Positions 17,783 to 27,805 of a stretch of 64,000 bases of DNA are shown piece after piece. Every line of letters starts with the position of its first letter. The first letter of the stretch is position 1. Under the pieces are notes generated by a model. It was not told where the DNA came from. It did not search any database and saw nothing but the letters and a program-made list of their open reading frames with translations. The DNA is from JAGQPD01 sp020426865. Lineage in GTDB: Bacteria; Planctomycetota; Planctomycetia; Pirellulales; Pirellulaceae. Position numbers and translations under genes: made by a program. The stretch covers positions 1-64,000 of the forward strand of contig JAWKTN010000005.1 in the NCBI GenBank assembly GCA_041399065.1, given 5' to 3'.

Positions 17783-20206
17783 ATGGATTTACGAATGAAC
17801 TCGCTCCACATCATCGTCTTTTCGACACTGCTTGTGCCGGCGCTGGCGCACGCCCAGGCACCACCATATACGATCGAACGGACGGTGGCACGCCAGGGTT
17901 TTGATGGTCACACATGCTGGGTCCACGCGCGTGCTGGCGTGATTCCACCTCGCGTGATTGGCAACAAAGGTGATACGCCGCTCGTGATGATGACGCTTCA
18001 ACGACTGCTCCTCAGCGGTTCGGACGTCTTCTACGCACTCAATGAAATGCACACAAGCGACCTGGGTGGAAGCTGGACAGAACCTAATGAATTAACGTCG
18101 TTCGGCCGACAGACATTCCAGAGCGATCAGTCGGGCAGGAACGCACCGACCGGTTCGGCAGTCGCATCGCACTTGTTACAGCATGGTGATCAGACAACGG
18201 TATGTGACTTTGTTCCGCAATGGCACGCATCGACAGAGCGGCTATTGGGAATTGGTCAGTCGGTTTGGTATCGGGACAATCGTGTGATGGCAACACGCCC
18301 GCGTGGAATCGCCTATGCGGTTTACGACGCCATCGCACGCCGCTGGTCCGCCTGGGATGTCGTCGGATTGCCCGACGAGCCTCGGTATCAGAATGCCGGA
18401 TCCGGGTCGGCTCAGCGAGTCGACCTGATCGGTGGCGACATCCTTCTGCCATTCTACTTCAAAGAGCCGCAGGCGACGCAATATGCGTCAAGCGTCGTCC
18501 GCTGCCGCTTTGATGGCAAGAAGCTCTACGCGGTGATGATCGGTAACGCGCTGACGGTGCCGGAAAAGCGAGGGCTCTACGAACCGTCGCTCGCACATTT
18601 CGGCCAGCGTTACTATCTGACGATGCGCAACGACGATCGTGCATACGTTAGTGTCAGTGACGACGGACTTCTCTTCGCCGAGCCCCAACCGTGGCGATAT
18701 GACGACGGTTCGGAAGTCGGAAGCTACAACACGCAACAACATTGGGTAACCCATAGCGACGCATTGTACCTGGTCTACACACGACGTGGTGCCAATAACG
18801 ACCACGTATTTCGTCATCGCGCACCCCTCTTTATCGCCGAGGTCGACACCAACACGTTGCGAGTGAAAAAGGCAACCGAAGAGGTACTCGTGCCTGAGCG
18901 TGGTGCGAGATTGGGGAATTTCGGCGTCGTTGATGTGTCACCAGACGAAACCTGGGTGACCGCCGCGGAATGGATGCAACCAAAGGGAGTGGAACAGCGT
19001 GGCAGCGACAACAGCGTCTATGTGGCGAAATTGAAATGGCGTTCCCCGAATCGCGCCTACCAGCCGGCAAGTCACGCAGCGTCGCCGGATGCGGAGCAGA
19101 CACGTGCCCCAGCGAGAATTACGCAATCCCTGGATTCGCGATCCAGACGGGCACAACAGTGGCATACGCTCCAAGGCTACTGCGCCCCACCCCTTCCCCT
19201 GCAAAACGACGTCGGACAGTACGATTCGCTACTGTCTTTTTCCGATGGCCGCCGCGTGGAGGACGCCAAGCAATGGCAATGCCGGCGAGCAGAACTGTTC
19301 GCTCAATGGGAGCAGCTTTTGGGCAAATGGCCAGCACTGATTACTGAACCGGATGTCGAGATCATTTCCAGTGAACGACGAGAGACTTTTGAGCAACACC
19401 GTGTTCGATTTGCCTGGACGCCCAATGAAAAGACCACCGGGTACTTGCTCGTTCCGGATGGCGATCATCCGCGCCCAGGCGTGATTGTCGTATACTACGA
19501 ACCGGAGACGGGCATCGGCTTGGGCAAGCCCTATCGCGACTTTGCCCTGCAATTGACAAGACGTGGCTTCGTCACATTGTCGATTGGCACTACTGAAGCG
19601 ACCGCTGCTGAGACTTACGGAATCTTTTTCCCGTCACTCGATGATGCGCAAGTCCAACCGCTCTCGATGTTGGCTTATGCCGCGGCCAATGCCTGGTACG
19701 TGCTGGCGGATCGCCCGGAAGTGGACGCCAAGCGGATTGGGATCGTGGGTCATTCGTTTGGCGGCAAATGGGCGATGTTTGCTTCGTGTTTGTTCGAAAA
19801 GTTCGCCTGTGCTGCATGGTCTGATCCGGGCATCGTATTTGATGAGTCGCGATCGAACGTAAACTACTGGGAACCTTGGTATTTGGGATACCATCGGCCC
19901 CCATGGCGAAAGCGAGGCATGATTGCGGTCGACAACCCGGCACGGGGGCTCTATCCCAAACTGGTAGCCGATGGCCATGACTTGCACGAACTTCACGCGC
20001 TGATGGCACCACGCCCGTTTCTCGTATCCGGGGGTGCTGAGGACGGCGTTCGGCGCTGGCAGGCATTGAATGCGACCGTTCAAATCAATCGCCTGTTGGG
20101 ATTCGAAGATCGGGTGGCAATGACCAATCGGGCGGAACACGACCCGAACGCCGATTCCAACGCGGCAATATATGCGTTCTTTGAGCATTATCTTTGGGCG
20201 GAATAG
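17783..20206 (+). CDS. Secreted fusion: sialidase-like propeller region plus alpha/beta-hydrolase (acetyl-xylan-esterase-like)
   Basis: About 807 aa. Signal peptide MNSLHIIVFSTLLVPALAHA preceded by four residues. Residues ~30-425 resemble BNR/sialidase-type propellers (WVHARAGVIPPRVIG near the start, GLYEPSLAHFGQRYYLTMRN later). Residues ~480-807 are an alpha/beta hydrolase with the nucleophile elbow GHSFGGK, acid and His regions (APRPFLVSGGAEDGV, then a His near AEHDPNA), as in large planctomycete acetyl-xylan/dienelactone-hydrolase-like esterases. Combined, a carbohydrate-processing exoenzyme is likely, but the substrate is not shown. The ATG at 17783 has AGGAGA close upstream; ATG 17795 is also possible. 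The join at about residue 440 is Ala/Arg-rich, linker-like. Confidence 0.75.
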   Translation: MDLRMNSLHIIVFSTLLVPALAHAQAPPYTIERTVARQGFDGHTCWVHARAGVIPPRVIGNKGDTPLVMMTLQRLLLSGSDVFYALNEMHTSDLGGSWTEPNELTSFGRQTFQSDQSGRNAPTGSAVASHLLQHGDQTTVCDFVPQWHASTERLLGIGQSVWYRDNRVMATRPRGIAYAVYDAIARRWSAWDVVGLPDEPRYQNAGSGSAQRVDLIGGDILLPFYFKEPQATQYASSVVRCRFDGKKLYAVMIGNALTVPEKRGLYEPSLAHFGQRYYLTMRNDDRAYVSVSDDGLLFAEPQPWRYDDGSEVGSYNTQQHWVTHSDALYLVYTRRGANNDHVFRHRAPLFIAEVDTNTLRVKKATEEVLVPERGARLGNFGVVDVSPDETWVTAAEWMQPKGVEQRGSDNSVYVAKLKWRSPNRAYQPASHAASPDAEQTRAPARITQSLDSRSRRAQQWHTLQGYCAPPLPLQNDVGQYDSLLSFSDGRRVEDAKQWQCRRAELFAQWEQLLGKWPALITEPDVEIISSERRETFEQHRVRFAWTPNEKTTGYLLVPDGDHPRPGVIVVYYEPETGIGLGKPYRDFALQLTRRGFVTLSIGTTEATAAETYGIFFPSLDDAQVQPLSMLAYAAANAWYVLADRPEVDAKRIGIVGHSFGGKWAMFASCLFEKFACAAWSDPGIVFDESRSNVNYWEPWYLGYHRPPWRKRGMIAVDNPARGLYPKLVADGHDLHELHALMAPRPFLVSGGAEDGVRRWQALNATVQINRLLGFEDRVAMTNRAEHDPNADSNAAIYAFFEHYLWAE

Positions 20207-20310
20207 GCGACACGGACAACGCGTCGGCCACGATTTTTTCACCACGATCGGGCCAGGAAAAGTCCCGTTGCGGCCTGCGACAGCTGCAGCTAGAATACTC
20301 GGACACTCAA

Positions 20311-20394
<84 letters not shown>

Positions 20395-20544
20395 TCTTGC
20401 CCCGCAGCCGGCATTCGGGACGACAAGCCACCCACTCACCCCGCAACTCTCCGCGGCCAAACTGACCCGGTAACAGCATAAGTGGCCCACCAGTTTATTA
20501 TCAACTAGATGTCCACACATCTCGCCGGGAGTTGAAAAGACCCC

Positions 20545-20567
20545 AATACCTTGTGGTTCGAGGTATT
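20545..20567 (-). repeat. 23-bp palindromic repeat, solitary copy
   Basis: On the minus strand it reads AATACCTCGAACCACA then AGGTATT, the best match to a family consensus with 7-bp arms AATACCT/AGGTATT. It lies in the 20395-20722 gap after the tRNA; nothing else is recognisable in that gap. Confidence 0.85.
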
Positions 20568-20722
20568 GACCAAATTCCTTGTGGACTGAGCGTCACCCGA
20601 TATCTGTATCGCCTCCTTGCTTAGCTCGTCCGCAGAGGAATACAACAGGTCCTATAGAATGATCGGCCTGGCTTGATCCAAAACCGGCCGTAGGACATGA
20701 TATCGAAACCAGGAGGTTTCCT

Positions 20723-21526
20723 TTGCAATTCTCGCTACGTTCAATTCTGTTTGTGATGTTGTTGGTGGCCATGGCGGCGCTGCTGCACGCTCGACGCCAA
20801 CGCAACCTGCAGATGGCGGTCGAATCCGACCGTTTGCGGCGATTGATCGATCAGATTCAGGCCGAGGTTGATTTGGCAATCTCGAAGCAAAAAACCTGCG
20901 AACAAATGATCGATGCCGCGATCGTCCCTTCCGCCACGTTTACTCACGCGCAGGATCGATTTCAAACACTCAGCTCCCGTTACGGTGACGTCAACGACGA
21001 CGAGCGCGATATGCCGCGTATAAAAATGGTCCCGACGGTCAGCGACGATGCGTTCGATCGGCGACATATTCGCTTGCATATTCCTGCCGACCCCAATGAA
21101 AGCTATCAAATTCGCTTGGCGGTATTCCGCTGCCAGATGTTTCGCAACCCGCAATTGCCCCCGCTAACCGACGACAAAGCAAAGGAAATACTCAATGCCT
21201 CGCCGTTCCACCCGACGACCGCGACTTACATTTCGCTCAAGCCCGGCCGGTACGATGTCGTTACGACTTGGATTGGTGGCGAGCAACCGGAGTTCACATT
21301 AAATGTCGACGGCACGGACCGCGTCGTGATGGAATACACGCGGGCGCTGAGCAAGGACGTAAAGTACGGTGCGATGGGCAGCTGGGTCGAAGACGGTTGG
21401 CTACGGCCCGACCGCAACGAACTATTGATCCGCAGCGTGTCACCAATCGATGAAGGAACTTCGCAATTTGCGGAATATACACTGTCGTGTGAATTGATTC
21501 GAACTTCAGCACCGTTGCACAACTAA
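20723..21526 (+). CDS. Membrane-anchored hypothetical protein
   Basis: 267 aa. It starts with TTG at 20723, six bases after a perfect AGGAGG, which decides the start. N-terminus QFSLRSILFVMLLVAMAALL is a single membrane anchor of a kind seen at the start of many planctomycete proteins, followed by a coiled coil (about residues 30-65) and an extracytoplasmic, mostly beta region (YISLKPGRYDVVTTWIGG). No catalytic motif seen. The next gene, 15 bases on, has the same layout, so the pair is probably one operon and perhaps derived by duplication. Function unknown. Confidence 0.75.
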   Translation: MQFSLRSILFVMLLVAMAALLHARRQRNLQMAVESDRLRRLIDQIQAEVDLAISKQKTCEQMIDAAIVPSATFTHAQDRFQTLSSRYGDVNDDERDMPRIKMVPTVSDDAFDRRHIRLHIPADPNESYQIRLAVFRCQMFRNPQLPPLTDDKAKEILNASPFHPTTATYISLKPGRYDVVTTWIGGEQPEFTLNVDGTDRVVMEYTRALSKDVKYGAMGSWVEDGWLRPDRNELLIRSVSPIDEGTSQFAEYTLSCELIRTSAPLHN

Positions 21527-21541
21527 TCATATGACGAACCT

Positions 21542-22549
21542 ATGACTCGCGCCGCACAACCATCGAGCATTTCCCGATCTTTCCGCCTCGTGATGTGGCT
21601 GTCGGGCATTGGTGCATTCGTGATGTTGCTGATCTTTAACCTCGGTTCGGCGAGAAATAGCAAGCGAAACGCACAGATGCTGCGGGGAAATCAGGCCGTC
21701 CACGACGAGCAATTGCGAACAATCGCACGCTACAAAGAATCGGCGGAGCGATTGCGCGAAATTGCCGAAGTGTTTCAGACCGAGCGGACACAGATCTTTT
21801 CGATGCTGGAACACTGTCGCAATCGCGACGATTTTGTGGTACGGTCGGGCGATCATATCGTGTGTATCCAGATATTTCATGACCATTCGCAACTACAGCC
21901 GGCCACGTTTTTCTACCTGCCAGCTGGAACGCATGAACTTTGGTTTGCACAAACGTCGACCCAAATGCGTGACGAATTGGCGCAGTTCATGTTCGAGAGA
22001 AATGTGTCGACTTGGGAATTCCAGACGGTGACATTAAGCGGCGATCAGGTGTACGAGATCCGATTTGACACGATCACACCAAAGGAACCCAAGCCGGCTG
22101 GTTTTCAGATTCTGGGACCCGATGAAAACGGCGCAGAAGCGGTGCTGCAAGAGTTTGAGTTACCATTTTCAGGCCCGGTCGTCGGCGTTGGCGGAGGTTA
22201 CGGCCACAGCCGGAGATTTTCGTTGCCAATCCCTATCGACGACGCGTCGGTGGCGATTGCTCCCAGCATTGGCGAGGCGTACCCTCACGGTTCATTTACA
22301 CCGCTTGTGAATCAGTCGTTTCGCATAGCAAGCAATGGCGAGACCGGGCCAGATGCCGATGGACCGCGTGGCGGTATTCGGTTCTTTATTGTTTCGAAGG
22401 ACATCCAACCGAGGACAGTAGCATTTGCCTGGGAAGATGTGATCACGTCGATGCGACGGTCCGAAACCGACGCCAGCGCCATCATGGATGGGCTCTTTCG
22501 TTCCAGCCAGGCATGTGAGGAGCTGTGGCTTCAAACCCAGATTCCATAG
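21542..22549 (+). CDS. Membrane-anchored hypothetical protein, partner of the preceding gene
   Basis: 335 aa. One N-terminal helix (VMWLSGIGAFVMLLIF), a coiled coil of about 45 residues (VHDEQLRTIARYKES, AERLREIAEVF), then an extracytoplasmic beta-rich region with a feature similar to its neighbour (FFYLPAGTHELWFAQ versus ISLKPGRYDVVTTW). The shared order anchor, coiled coil, then 'price-tag' beta module suggests the two proteins act together. No enzyme motifs. The start codon ATG 21542 lacks a strong ribosome binding site, consistent with coupling to the upstream gene. Confidence 0.75.
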   Translation: MTRAAQPSSISRSFRLVMWLSGIGAFVMLLIFNLGSARNSKRNAQMLRGNQAVHDEQLRTIARYKESAERLREIAEVFQTERTQIFSMLEHCRNRDDFVVRSGDHIVCIQIFHDHSQLQPATFFYLPAGTHELWFAQTSTQMRDELAQFMFERNVSTWEFQTVTLSGDQVYEIRFDTITPKEPKPAGFQILGPDENGAEAVLQEFELPFSGPVVGVGGGYGHSRRFSLPIPIDDASVAIAPSIGEAYPHGSFTPLVNQSFRIASNGETGPDADGPRGGIRFFIVSKDIQPRTVAFAWEDVITSMRRSETDASAIMDGLFRSSQACEELWLQTQIP

Positions 22550-22965
22550 TTGACATGGAGTCGAACACCAATCGAAAAGAACTTCGTAGCAGCGGTGAGA
22601 TTCGGTGATTGCTGTGCCGGTTCTCGCATCGACAGCGCGTTTTCGCCCGTTTTCGCCCGCGTTCCATCGGTCTGACTCGCCGATTACAAATGGACCATGT
22701 CTCGAGAAGAGAAATTTATCACTGCTCAAATCGCGTCGTTTCGGCCGTGCGACGGCAGTTCTTTTGACAACTCGGTGGCTGTGACATTCTCGCTCGATTC
22801 CAGCGGTATGTGAGTTGCGGCGGAGTGCCGTTGTCGTAAATGACTCCACCGTCATGACTGGTCTGGGTGTCGCCCAGCGACAACAGCGAAGACGATTTCC
22901 GAGCACGTTACGGGCTCGGATATTTCTACATCTCATGTGCCATCGAACGTGGGAAGGAGGGCGCT
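22550..22965. other. Intergenic region without recognised content
   Basis: About 416 bases between two plus-strand genes. I see no gene, repeat family member or clear promoter. The last bases (22954-22960, AAGGAGG) are the ribosome binding site of the next gene. Confidence 0.5.
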
Positions 22966-24810
22966 ATGTCTACCCACCACACAAGACTCCATCGTTGGTC
23001 CATTGCCGCACTCGGCACGGTCATGTTTGTAATTGGTGTCCCAGCGACCGTCCGAGGGATTGCCACATTCACTGGTGACGACACCGACCCGACCGGGTTC
23101 TCGGATCTCATCGCCCACCCGGACGATGTGATTTACTGGGATGGCCCTGCGATCACCTATTCATTCGACTCGAGTTTCACTTCCAACACGGCAATTCGCA
23201 ACCAGGTACGCTTGGCATTCAGGCAGTGGAATGCCGCCCACGCGACCGCGGACGGCAGTATTTACTCGTACAACCGCTACACGGGTTGGCAACCGTTTGG
23301 CGATATCAAGACGCTGGCACTGCACGAGATCGGCCATGCATTGGGACTGCACCACCCGAACCAGGCGGCGGACGTCAGCCGCAACTATGCGTTTGGTATC
23401 GGTGGAGGCCTGGTGATTTCAGCTGACCAAAACAACGAAGTCATGCGTAGCTTCGTGCAACCTGGCGAGTACGACCAAACCTTGTCTCACGATGAGCTTG
23501 ACGCTTTCGACTATGTCTATCCGACCGGTTTGACGATTACGGAAAACACAACGGGGGTGGGCGACATTGTAGTATCGTCGGCGTCCCTGAGCAGCTCCAA
23601 TACTTGGGCACACGGAGGTGGTTCTTACAACTATCGTACTTCCAGTAAAACGGGTGGCGGACGGTACGTCACCGGATTTGTGGAATTCAACACGACATCC
23701 GGGCAACCGATCGGGTTCCGCACGCTCGGGATCAACTGGGACTATCAGAATACTTCCGCCAAGTTGACGCAGGGAATTGAGGTTCGCACGCGAGGGACCG
23801 GAAATCTCGATCCGGTGTTCCATTACGACGGGCCGGCTGCCAACATATTCAACAACTACTCGACACTTGCCGTCGGCAGCAACTCCAAGGAAGACATCCG
23901 CCACACTTGGAGGAATCCTTCGGGCGGGCCATTTGCTGGGCTGATCCACGTGGGGGTGGAACAAGACGTCTACGATTGGACGGTCGTTTCGGCCGAAGTG
24001 ATTCACCCTGACAATTCCCGAACGGCGGCCCCGTTGTTGTCGTTTCATGATTGGAACAATGTCGGCTCGATCGCCGTTCCTGCAGTGGAACCGACAGCAA
24101 CGATCTCGCTGGATTCACAAAGTGGCGTTGCCACCGTGATTGCGCCGGACCAGACCTTCGGAGAAGAAAAAATCCTGGGACGCGGAATCCTGCTAAGCAA
24201 CAGTCAGGCAGTCCCGTCGCAGATTTCCGATCTGATGCTGGTCGAGGTCGATGGAATGGGATTGGGGGTCGCCGACCTGAATCGCGACACATTGGAAAGA
24301 CTGCGGGCGGACGGCAAGGTGTACGACGTCAAGGAATGGCAACCGACCATCGTCGACAATGGTGAGCGGGTGGCGTTGATGTTGGAAGGATCGGGAAGTG
24401 GGTTTCCGGGACGCGTTTTCGACATCAATCGTCCCGACCTGCTCGATCAGGAATTGATGGTCGTCGCCACCTCAAAGTCCTCGGATGCGGTGGTCACGAC
24501 CTATGCCTTGATCGGCACGCCCCCCATCGCAGGCGTTACCGGCACGCCGACGCTGTTGGGGGACTATAACCGCAACGGCAAGGTGGATGCCGCCGACTAT
24601 ACGGTGTGGAAGGACAACTTCAGCTCCACGGTTAACCTGGCCGCCGACGGTAACGGCAACGGCGTCGTCGACGCGGCCGACTACACGGTATGGAAGGACA
24701 ACTTTGGAGCGACCACGAGTCGGTCAGTGACCGAAGCCGTGCCCGAACCGATAATGGTCGGCTGGATGCTCCTGATCTGTGGGTGGCTGGTCAGGCATCG
24801 GTCGTCCTAA
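22966..24810 (+). CDS. Secreted matrixin-like metalloprotease with dockerin type I repeats and PEP-CTERM tail
   Basis: About 614 aa. Signal peptide in the first ~32 residues. Metzincin zinc site HEIGHALGLHH: H120, E121, H124, H130, preceded by a matrixin-like region (ITYSFDSSF, VRLAFRQWNAA). The catalytic domain is short. A middle beta-rich region (GFRTLGINWDYQN) follows, then two dockerin-type calcium-binding repeats, GDYNRNGKVDAADYTVWKD and ADGNGNGVVDAADYTVWKD, and a PEP-CTERM tail (VPEPIMVGW, hydrophobic, RHR). The dockerin and sorting tail suggest surface display. In planctomycetes the dockerin often lacks a cohesin partner. ATG 22966 is set by AAGGAGG five bases upstream. Confidence 0.88.
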   Translation: MSTHHTRLHRWSIAALGTVMFVIGVPATVRGIATFTGDDTDPTGFSDLIAHPDDVIYWDGPAITYSFDSSFTSNTAIRNQVRLAFRQWNAAHATADGSIYSYNRYTGWQPFGDIKTLALHEIGHALGLHHPNQAADVSRNYAFGIGGGLVISADQNNEVMRSFVQPGEYDQTLSHDELDAFDYVYPTGLTITENTTGVGDIVVSSASLSSSNTWAHGGGSYNYRTSSKTGGGRYVTGFVEFNTTSGQPIGFRTLGINWDYQNTSAKLTQGIEVRTRGTGNLDPVFHYDGPAANIFNNYSTLAVGSNSKEDIRHTWRNPSGGPFAGLIHVGVEQDVYDWTVVSAEVIHPDNSRTAAPLLSFHDWNNVGSIAVPAVEPTATISLDSQSGVATVIAPDQTFGEEKILGRGILLSNSQAVPSQISDLMLVEVDGMGLGVADLNRDTLERLRADGKVYDVKEWQPTIVDNGERVALMLEGSGSGFPGRVFDINRPDLLDQELMVVATSKSSDAVVTTYALIGTPPIAGVTGTPTLLGDYNRNGKVDAADYTVWKDNFSSTVNLAADGNGNGVVDAADYTVWKDNFGATTSRSVTEAVPEPIMVGWMLLICGWLVRHRSS

Positions 24811-24944
24811 AAGGTGTGCAAACCGTTTGTTAGAGGGTGTGAATTGTCGGCACCGCGGCACAGTGTCAGCTGGAGTTAGACCTGTGTCCGCGGCTACGAT
24901 GGCTGTCCATCCTAGTGACACCCCAGCGGCATACCCCAGCCGTA

Positions 24945-25160
24945 TCAACCTTCGTGGCAGCAACCGTCAAACATTTGTGGATCGCTGGGACGGGCCCACT
25001 CGGGAAATTCAGACCAATCGACAAGGCGCCGGACTTCCACTCGGTAGATCTCCGGCGGCGGACAGACTCCCATGCGTGCGCGACGCTTGGCAAGGCGAAT
25101 CAGGGCCTCGGGGTTCATTTCGACCGTCGTTCCTTGATCACTGGATCCGTTGGACTTCAT
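24945..25160 (-). CDS. Small hypothetical protein with conserved-looking C-terminus
   Basis: 71 aa. The C-terminal half (FPEWARPSDPQMFDGCCHEG) looks like a motif shared by many short planctomycete proteins of unknown function, which I recall but cannot verify here. The N-terminal half (NPEALIRLAKRRARMG) is basic and helical. A weak purine stretch precedes the ATG at 25160. It lies convergent with the dockerin protease and divergent from the next gene. The rest of 24811-25460 has no supported gene. Confidence 0.5.
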   Translation of the reverse strand: MKSNGSSDQGTTVEMNPEALIRLAKRRARMGVCPPPEIYRVEVRRLVDWSEFPEWARPSDPQMFDGCCHEG

Positions 25161-25460
25161 GGGACACGCTCGCTTTCTGTGGAAAAAATGATGACCAAGT
25201 CGCTCACTGTCGCGCGCCACAACGCCCATTTTTGGCGTCCCGGTCGCCGCAGAATCGCTACAAATCGGCCCTCTCGCCCCAAATCGCGGTTGCTCAATGC
25301 CAAGGCCCTTATTGTTGGGCAAAGCTCGTACCGCTTGAACGCGAAGATATGCTCCCCGTAAAATGCAGGCGGAATAACAATCCGCAAAATGATGACTCAG
25401 GCCGACGCAAATCGCCGAGTGTCACGGCTTAGCCACTTCATACCGACAAAGGTCCCCCAC

Positions 25461-26393
25461 ATGCCGAAATACCATGTACACCGATCGATCAATATCTCCG
25501 CGTCACCAGAAACCGTGTATCAACACGTCGCCGACTTTGGCACGTGGACCACCTGGTCACCGTGGCTGTGTGCCGAACCACAGGCGACGGTAACAGTAAG
25601 CAGTCCATCGTCCAAGGTTGGAGCTGTCTACTCCTGGTCGGGCGACGTGGTTGGTGCCGGCGAAATTGAACATCAGCATCTGCAGCCGGGCAAATTGATT
25701 GAGGACGAGATTCGATTCACAAAACCATTTCGCAGCAAGTCCAAGGTGTCATTCGACTTCCAGCCATCCGGCGACGGTACGACCGTCACATGGCATATGC
25801 ACGGTTCGCTCCCGTGGTTCATGTTCTGGATGGTATCGCAGCTCCAAACATACATCGGGATGGACTACGAGCGGGGCTTGAAAATGCTCAAGGAGTTGAT
25901 CGAAACGGGCAAGATCCAATCCAAGACCGAGGTGCGTGGCGTGGAGGAAATCGGGCCGCTGCAGATTCTCGGTGTCCGCCGCCAGTGCCAATCCAAGGAT
26001 ATTGGGGAGACGATGACCGAAGCCTTTAACGTCGCCCACCAAAGATTGTGCGCCGAGAATATTTCGTACCAGCCTGCGGCGATTTCCGTCTATCACAAGG
26101 TGGACGTACAATCGCAAACATTTGACTTCACCAGTGGCTTCGTCGTACCATCGCCGCCCGCCAGCTCGCCAAGCGGCCTGCAAAGTTGGTCGCTACCTGC
26201 CAGCAAGGCCTTACGAGTCAATCACGTCGGTCGTTACGATCACTTAGGCAACGCCTGGAGCGCCGCCTACCAGGTGGCCCGGTACAAGAAGCTGAAACAA
26301 AGCAAGGCAGGTGCCTTTGAAATCTATCGGAATGACCCGCAGACGACCCCCGCCCCGGAACTCGTAACGGAAGTCTATCTACCGCTCCGTTGA
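25461..26393 (+). CDS. SRPBCC (START-like) domain fused to GyrI-like effector-binding domain
   Basis: About 310 aa, cytoplasmic. Residues 1-150: polyketide-cyclase/SRPBCC-type fold (HVHRSINISASPETVYQHVA, DFGTWTTWSPW, GLKMLKELIETG). Residues ~165-310: GyrI/AraC effector-binding-like region (ISVYHKVD, ALRVNHVGRYDHLGNAW, ELVTEVYLPLR). Such fusions bind small hydrophobic ligands; no DNA-binding domain is present. The ATG at 25461 follows AAAGG. It lies 82 bases upstream of an acyl-CoA dehydrogenase and may be cotranscribed with it. Confidence 0.8.
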   Translation: MPKYHVHRSINISASPETVYQHVADFGTWTTWSPWLCAEPQATVTVSSPSSKVGAVYSWSGDVVGAGEIEHQHLQPGKLIEDEIRFTKPFRSKSKVSFDFQPSGDGTTVTWHMHGSLPWFMFWMVSQLQTYIGMDYERGLKMLKELIETGKIQSKTEVRGVEEIGPLQILGVRRQCQSKDIGETMTEAFNVAHQRLCAENISYQPAAISVYHKVDVQSQTFDFTSGFVVPSPPASSPSGLQSWSLPASKALRVNHVGRYDHLGNAWSAAYQVARYKKLKQSKAGAFEIYRNDPQTTPAPELVTEVYLPLR

Positions 26394-26475
26394 CCGTGCA
26401 ACAAACACCCTCGACACGCGTATTCGTTTCGCTCTCATTCGTCGATCGACGGCAAACCAGATCACCGGAGTTTTC

Positions 26476-27642
26476 ATGGCACACATCTACGGACTTTCCG
26501 AGGAAGAGACACACGTTGGTCGCATGGCACGCGACTTGGCAATCGAGTCGGTTTTGCCGTATGCCGGACAAGTCGACAGCGAAGGCCGGTTTCCGGAAGA
26601 GGCATTCAGCGCCTTGCGGGCAAACGGGCTACTAGGGCTGCACGTCCCCAAAGAATTCGGCGGACTCGGACATGGTCCCGCAGTTTTCGCGGCGATTGTC
26701 GAGGAAATCGCCAAAGCGTGCGGCTCGACGGCAATGTGCTACGTGATGCATATCGCTTCAACGTCGTCGTTTATGGCATCACAAACACTCGCCGATCGCG
26801 ACTCGTTATTGACAGCCGTTGGGGCGGGGAATCACGTGTCCACGCTGGCCTTCTCCGAACGCGGTTCCCGATCTCAGTTTTGGGCGCCTCTGTCGCAACT
26901 GACACCGCAAGGCGACGATTTTGTTACGACAGCCCACAAATCGTGGATCACCTCCTGCGACCACGCCGATTCGATTGTCTCCAGCGCTCAAATGCCAAAC
27001 GCTGACTCACCGGCCGATGTGACGTTGTACTTGATCGACCGGCGAACCGAGGGAGTCACAAAGACCGCAAGCTTCGACGGATTAGGTCTGCGCGGCAATG
27101 ACTCTGCACCGGTCGACTATCAGAACGTGTTTGTGCCGAGCGGACGACTGCTGACGACACAAGGTGCCGGTTCCGGTATGATGCTGAATGTGATACTGCC
27201 ATGGTTTTGCGTCGGTACGGCGGCCATGTCGCACGGACTGTGCCTGTCAGCCATTGACGCAACGACCCGACATCTGACCGGGCAATCGTTTGCGCACTCG
27301 GGAGCTGCCCTTCGTGATTTGCCCAACCTCCGCGCTCGACTGGCTCAGATGCTGGTACTCACGGAACAGTCCCGTTCGCTTCTACGACATACCTTAGTCA
27401 TGCTGGCTCAACCAGATGAAACGACACCGTTGTACGTGTTGCAGTCGCGCATGGCGGCATTGCAGGCGGCCGTCGATGTGACCGACCTGGCGATGAAAAC
27501 GTGTGGCGGTGCCGCCTTCTCCAAGCACCTCGGTATCGAACGCCAGTTCCGTGACGCACGTGCCGGCTGGGTCATGTCGCCGACCGTCGATCACTTACAG
27601 GAGTTTATTGGTCGAGCGTTGGTCGGGCTGCCGCCGATGTAA
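26476..27642 (+). CDS. Acyl-CoA dehydrogenase family protein
   Basis: 388 aa, the usual family length. Visible parts: N-terminal helical domain (LRANGLLGLHVPKEFGGLGH), mid beta domain (STLAFSERGS, FVTTAHKSWITSCDHADSIV), and C-terminal helices ending ERQFRDARAGWVMSPTVDHL, the FAD/CoA-contacting region. The usual catalytic Glu is not obvious by eye, so the exact substrate class (acyl-CoA dehydrogenase versus a flavin monooxygenase-type relative) is open. Start ATG 26476 with GGAG. Cytoplasmic FAD enzyme, likely lipid or amino-acid catabolism. Confidence 0.85.
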   Translation: MAHIYGLSEEETHVGRMARDLAIESVLPYAGQVDSEGRFPEEAFSALRANGLLGLHVPKEFGGLGHGPAVFAAIVEEIAKACGSTAMCYVMHIASTSSFMASQTLADRDSLLTAVGAGNHVSTLAFSERGSRSQFWAPLSQLTPQGDDFVTTAHKSWITSCDHADSIVSSAQMPNADSPADVTLYLIDRRTEGVTKTASFDGLGLRGNDSAPVDYQNVFVPSGRLLTTQGAGSGMMLNVILPWFCVGTAAMSHGLCLSAIDATTRHLTGQSFAHSGAALRDLPNLRARLAQMLVLTEQSRSLLRHTLVMLAQPDETTPLYVLQSRMAALQAAVDVTDLAMKTCGGAAFSKHLGIERQFRDARAGWVMSPTVDHLQEFIGRALVGLPPM

Positions 27643-27644
27643 TG

Positions 27645-27746
27645 TAACCCAGCCGTCCCCAGCCGTTCCGTGTCGCTCCGCGAGACTTTGGGACGGCTGA
27701 AAAGTTACCCAGCTGTCCCCAGCTGGTCCGTGTCGCTCCGCGAGAT
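27645..27746 (+). repeat. 60-bp direct repeat (two units) with GC-rich stems
   Basis: Units 27645-27686 and 27705-27746 share ACCCAGC-GTCCCCAGC and TCCGTGTCGCTCCGCGAGA, offset exactly 60 bases. Segments such as CCAGCCGTCCC and GGACGGCTG/GACGGCTGG fold together, so the region may act as a terminator between the convergent genes on either side. Confidence 0.65.
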
Positions 27747-27805
27747 TTGCAGGGCCTTGAGACGGCTGGGACAGCCGTGCAACATTGGCAGCCGTGGACT
27801 GCTGA

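Noticed and set aside
24915..25361. 148-aa plus-strand open frame
   Set aside because: Codon pattern and low-complexity Arg content look like the shadow of the minus-strand small gene; no SD.
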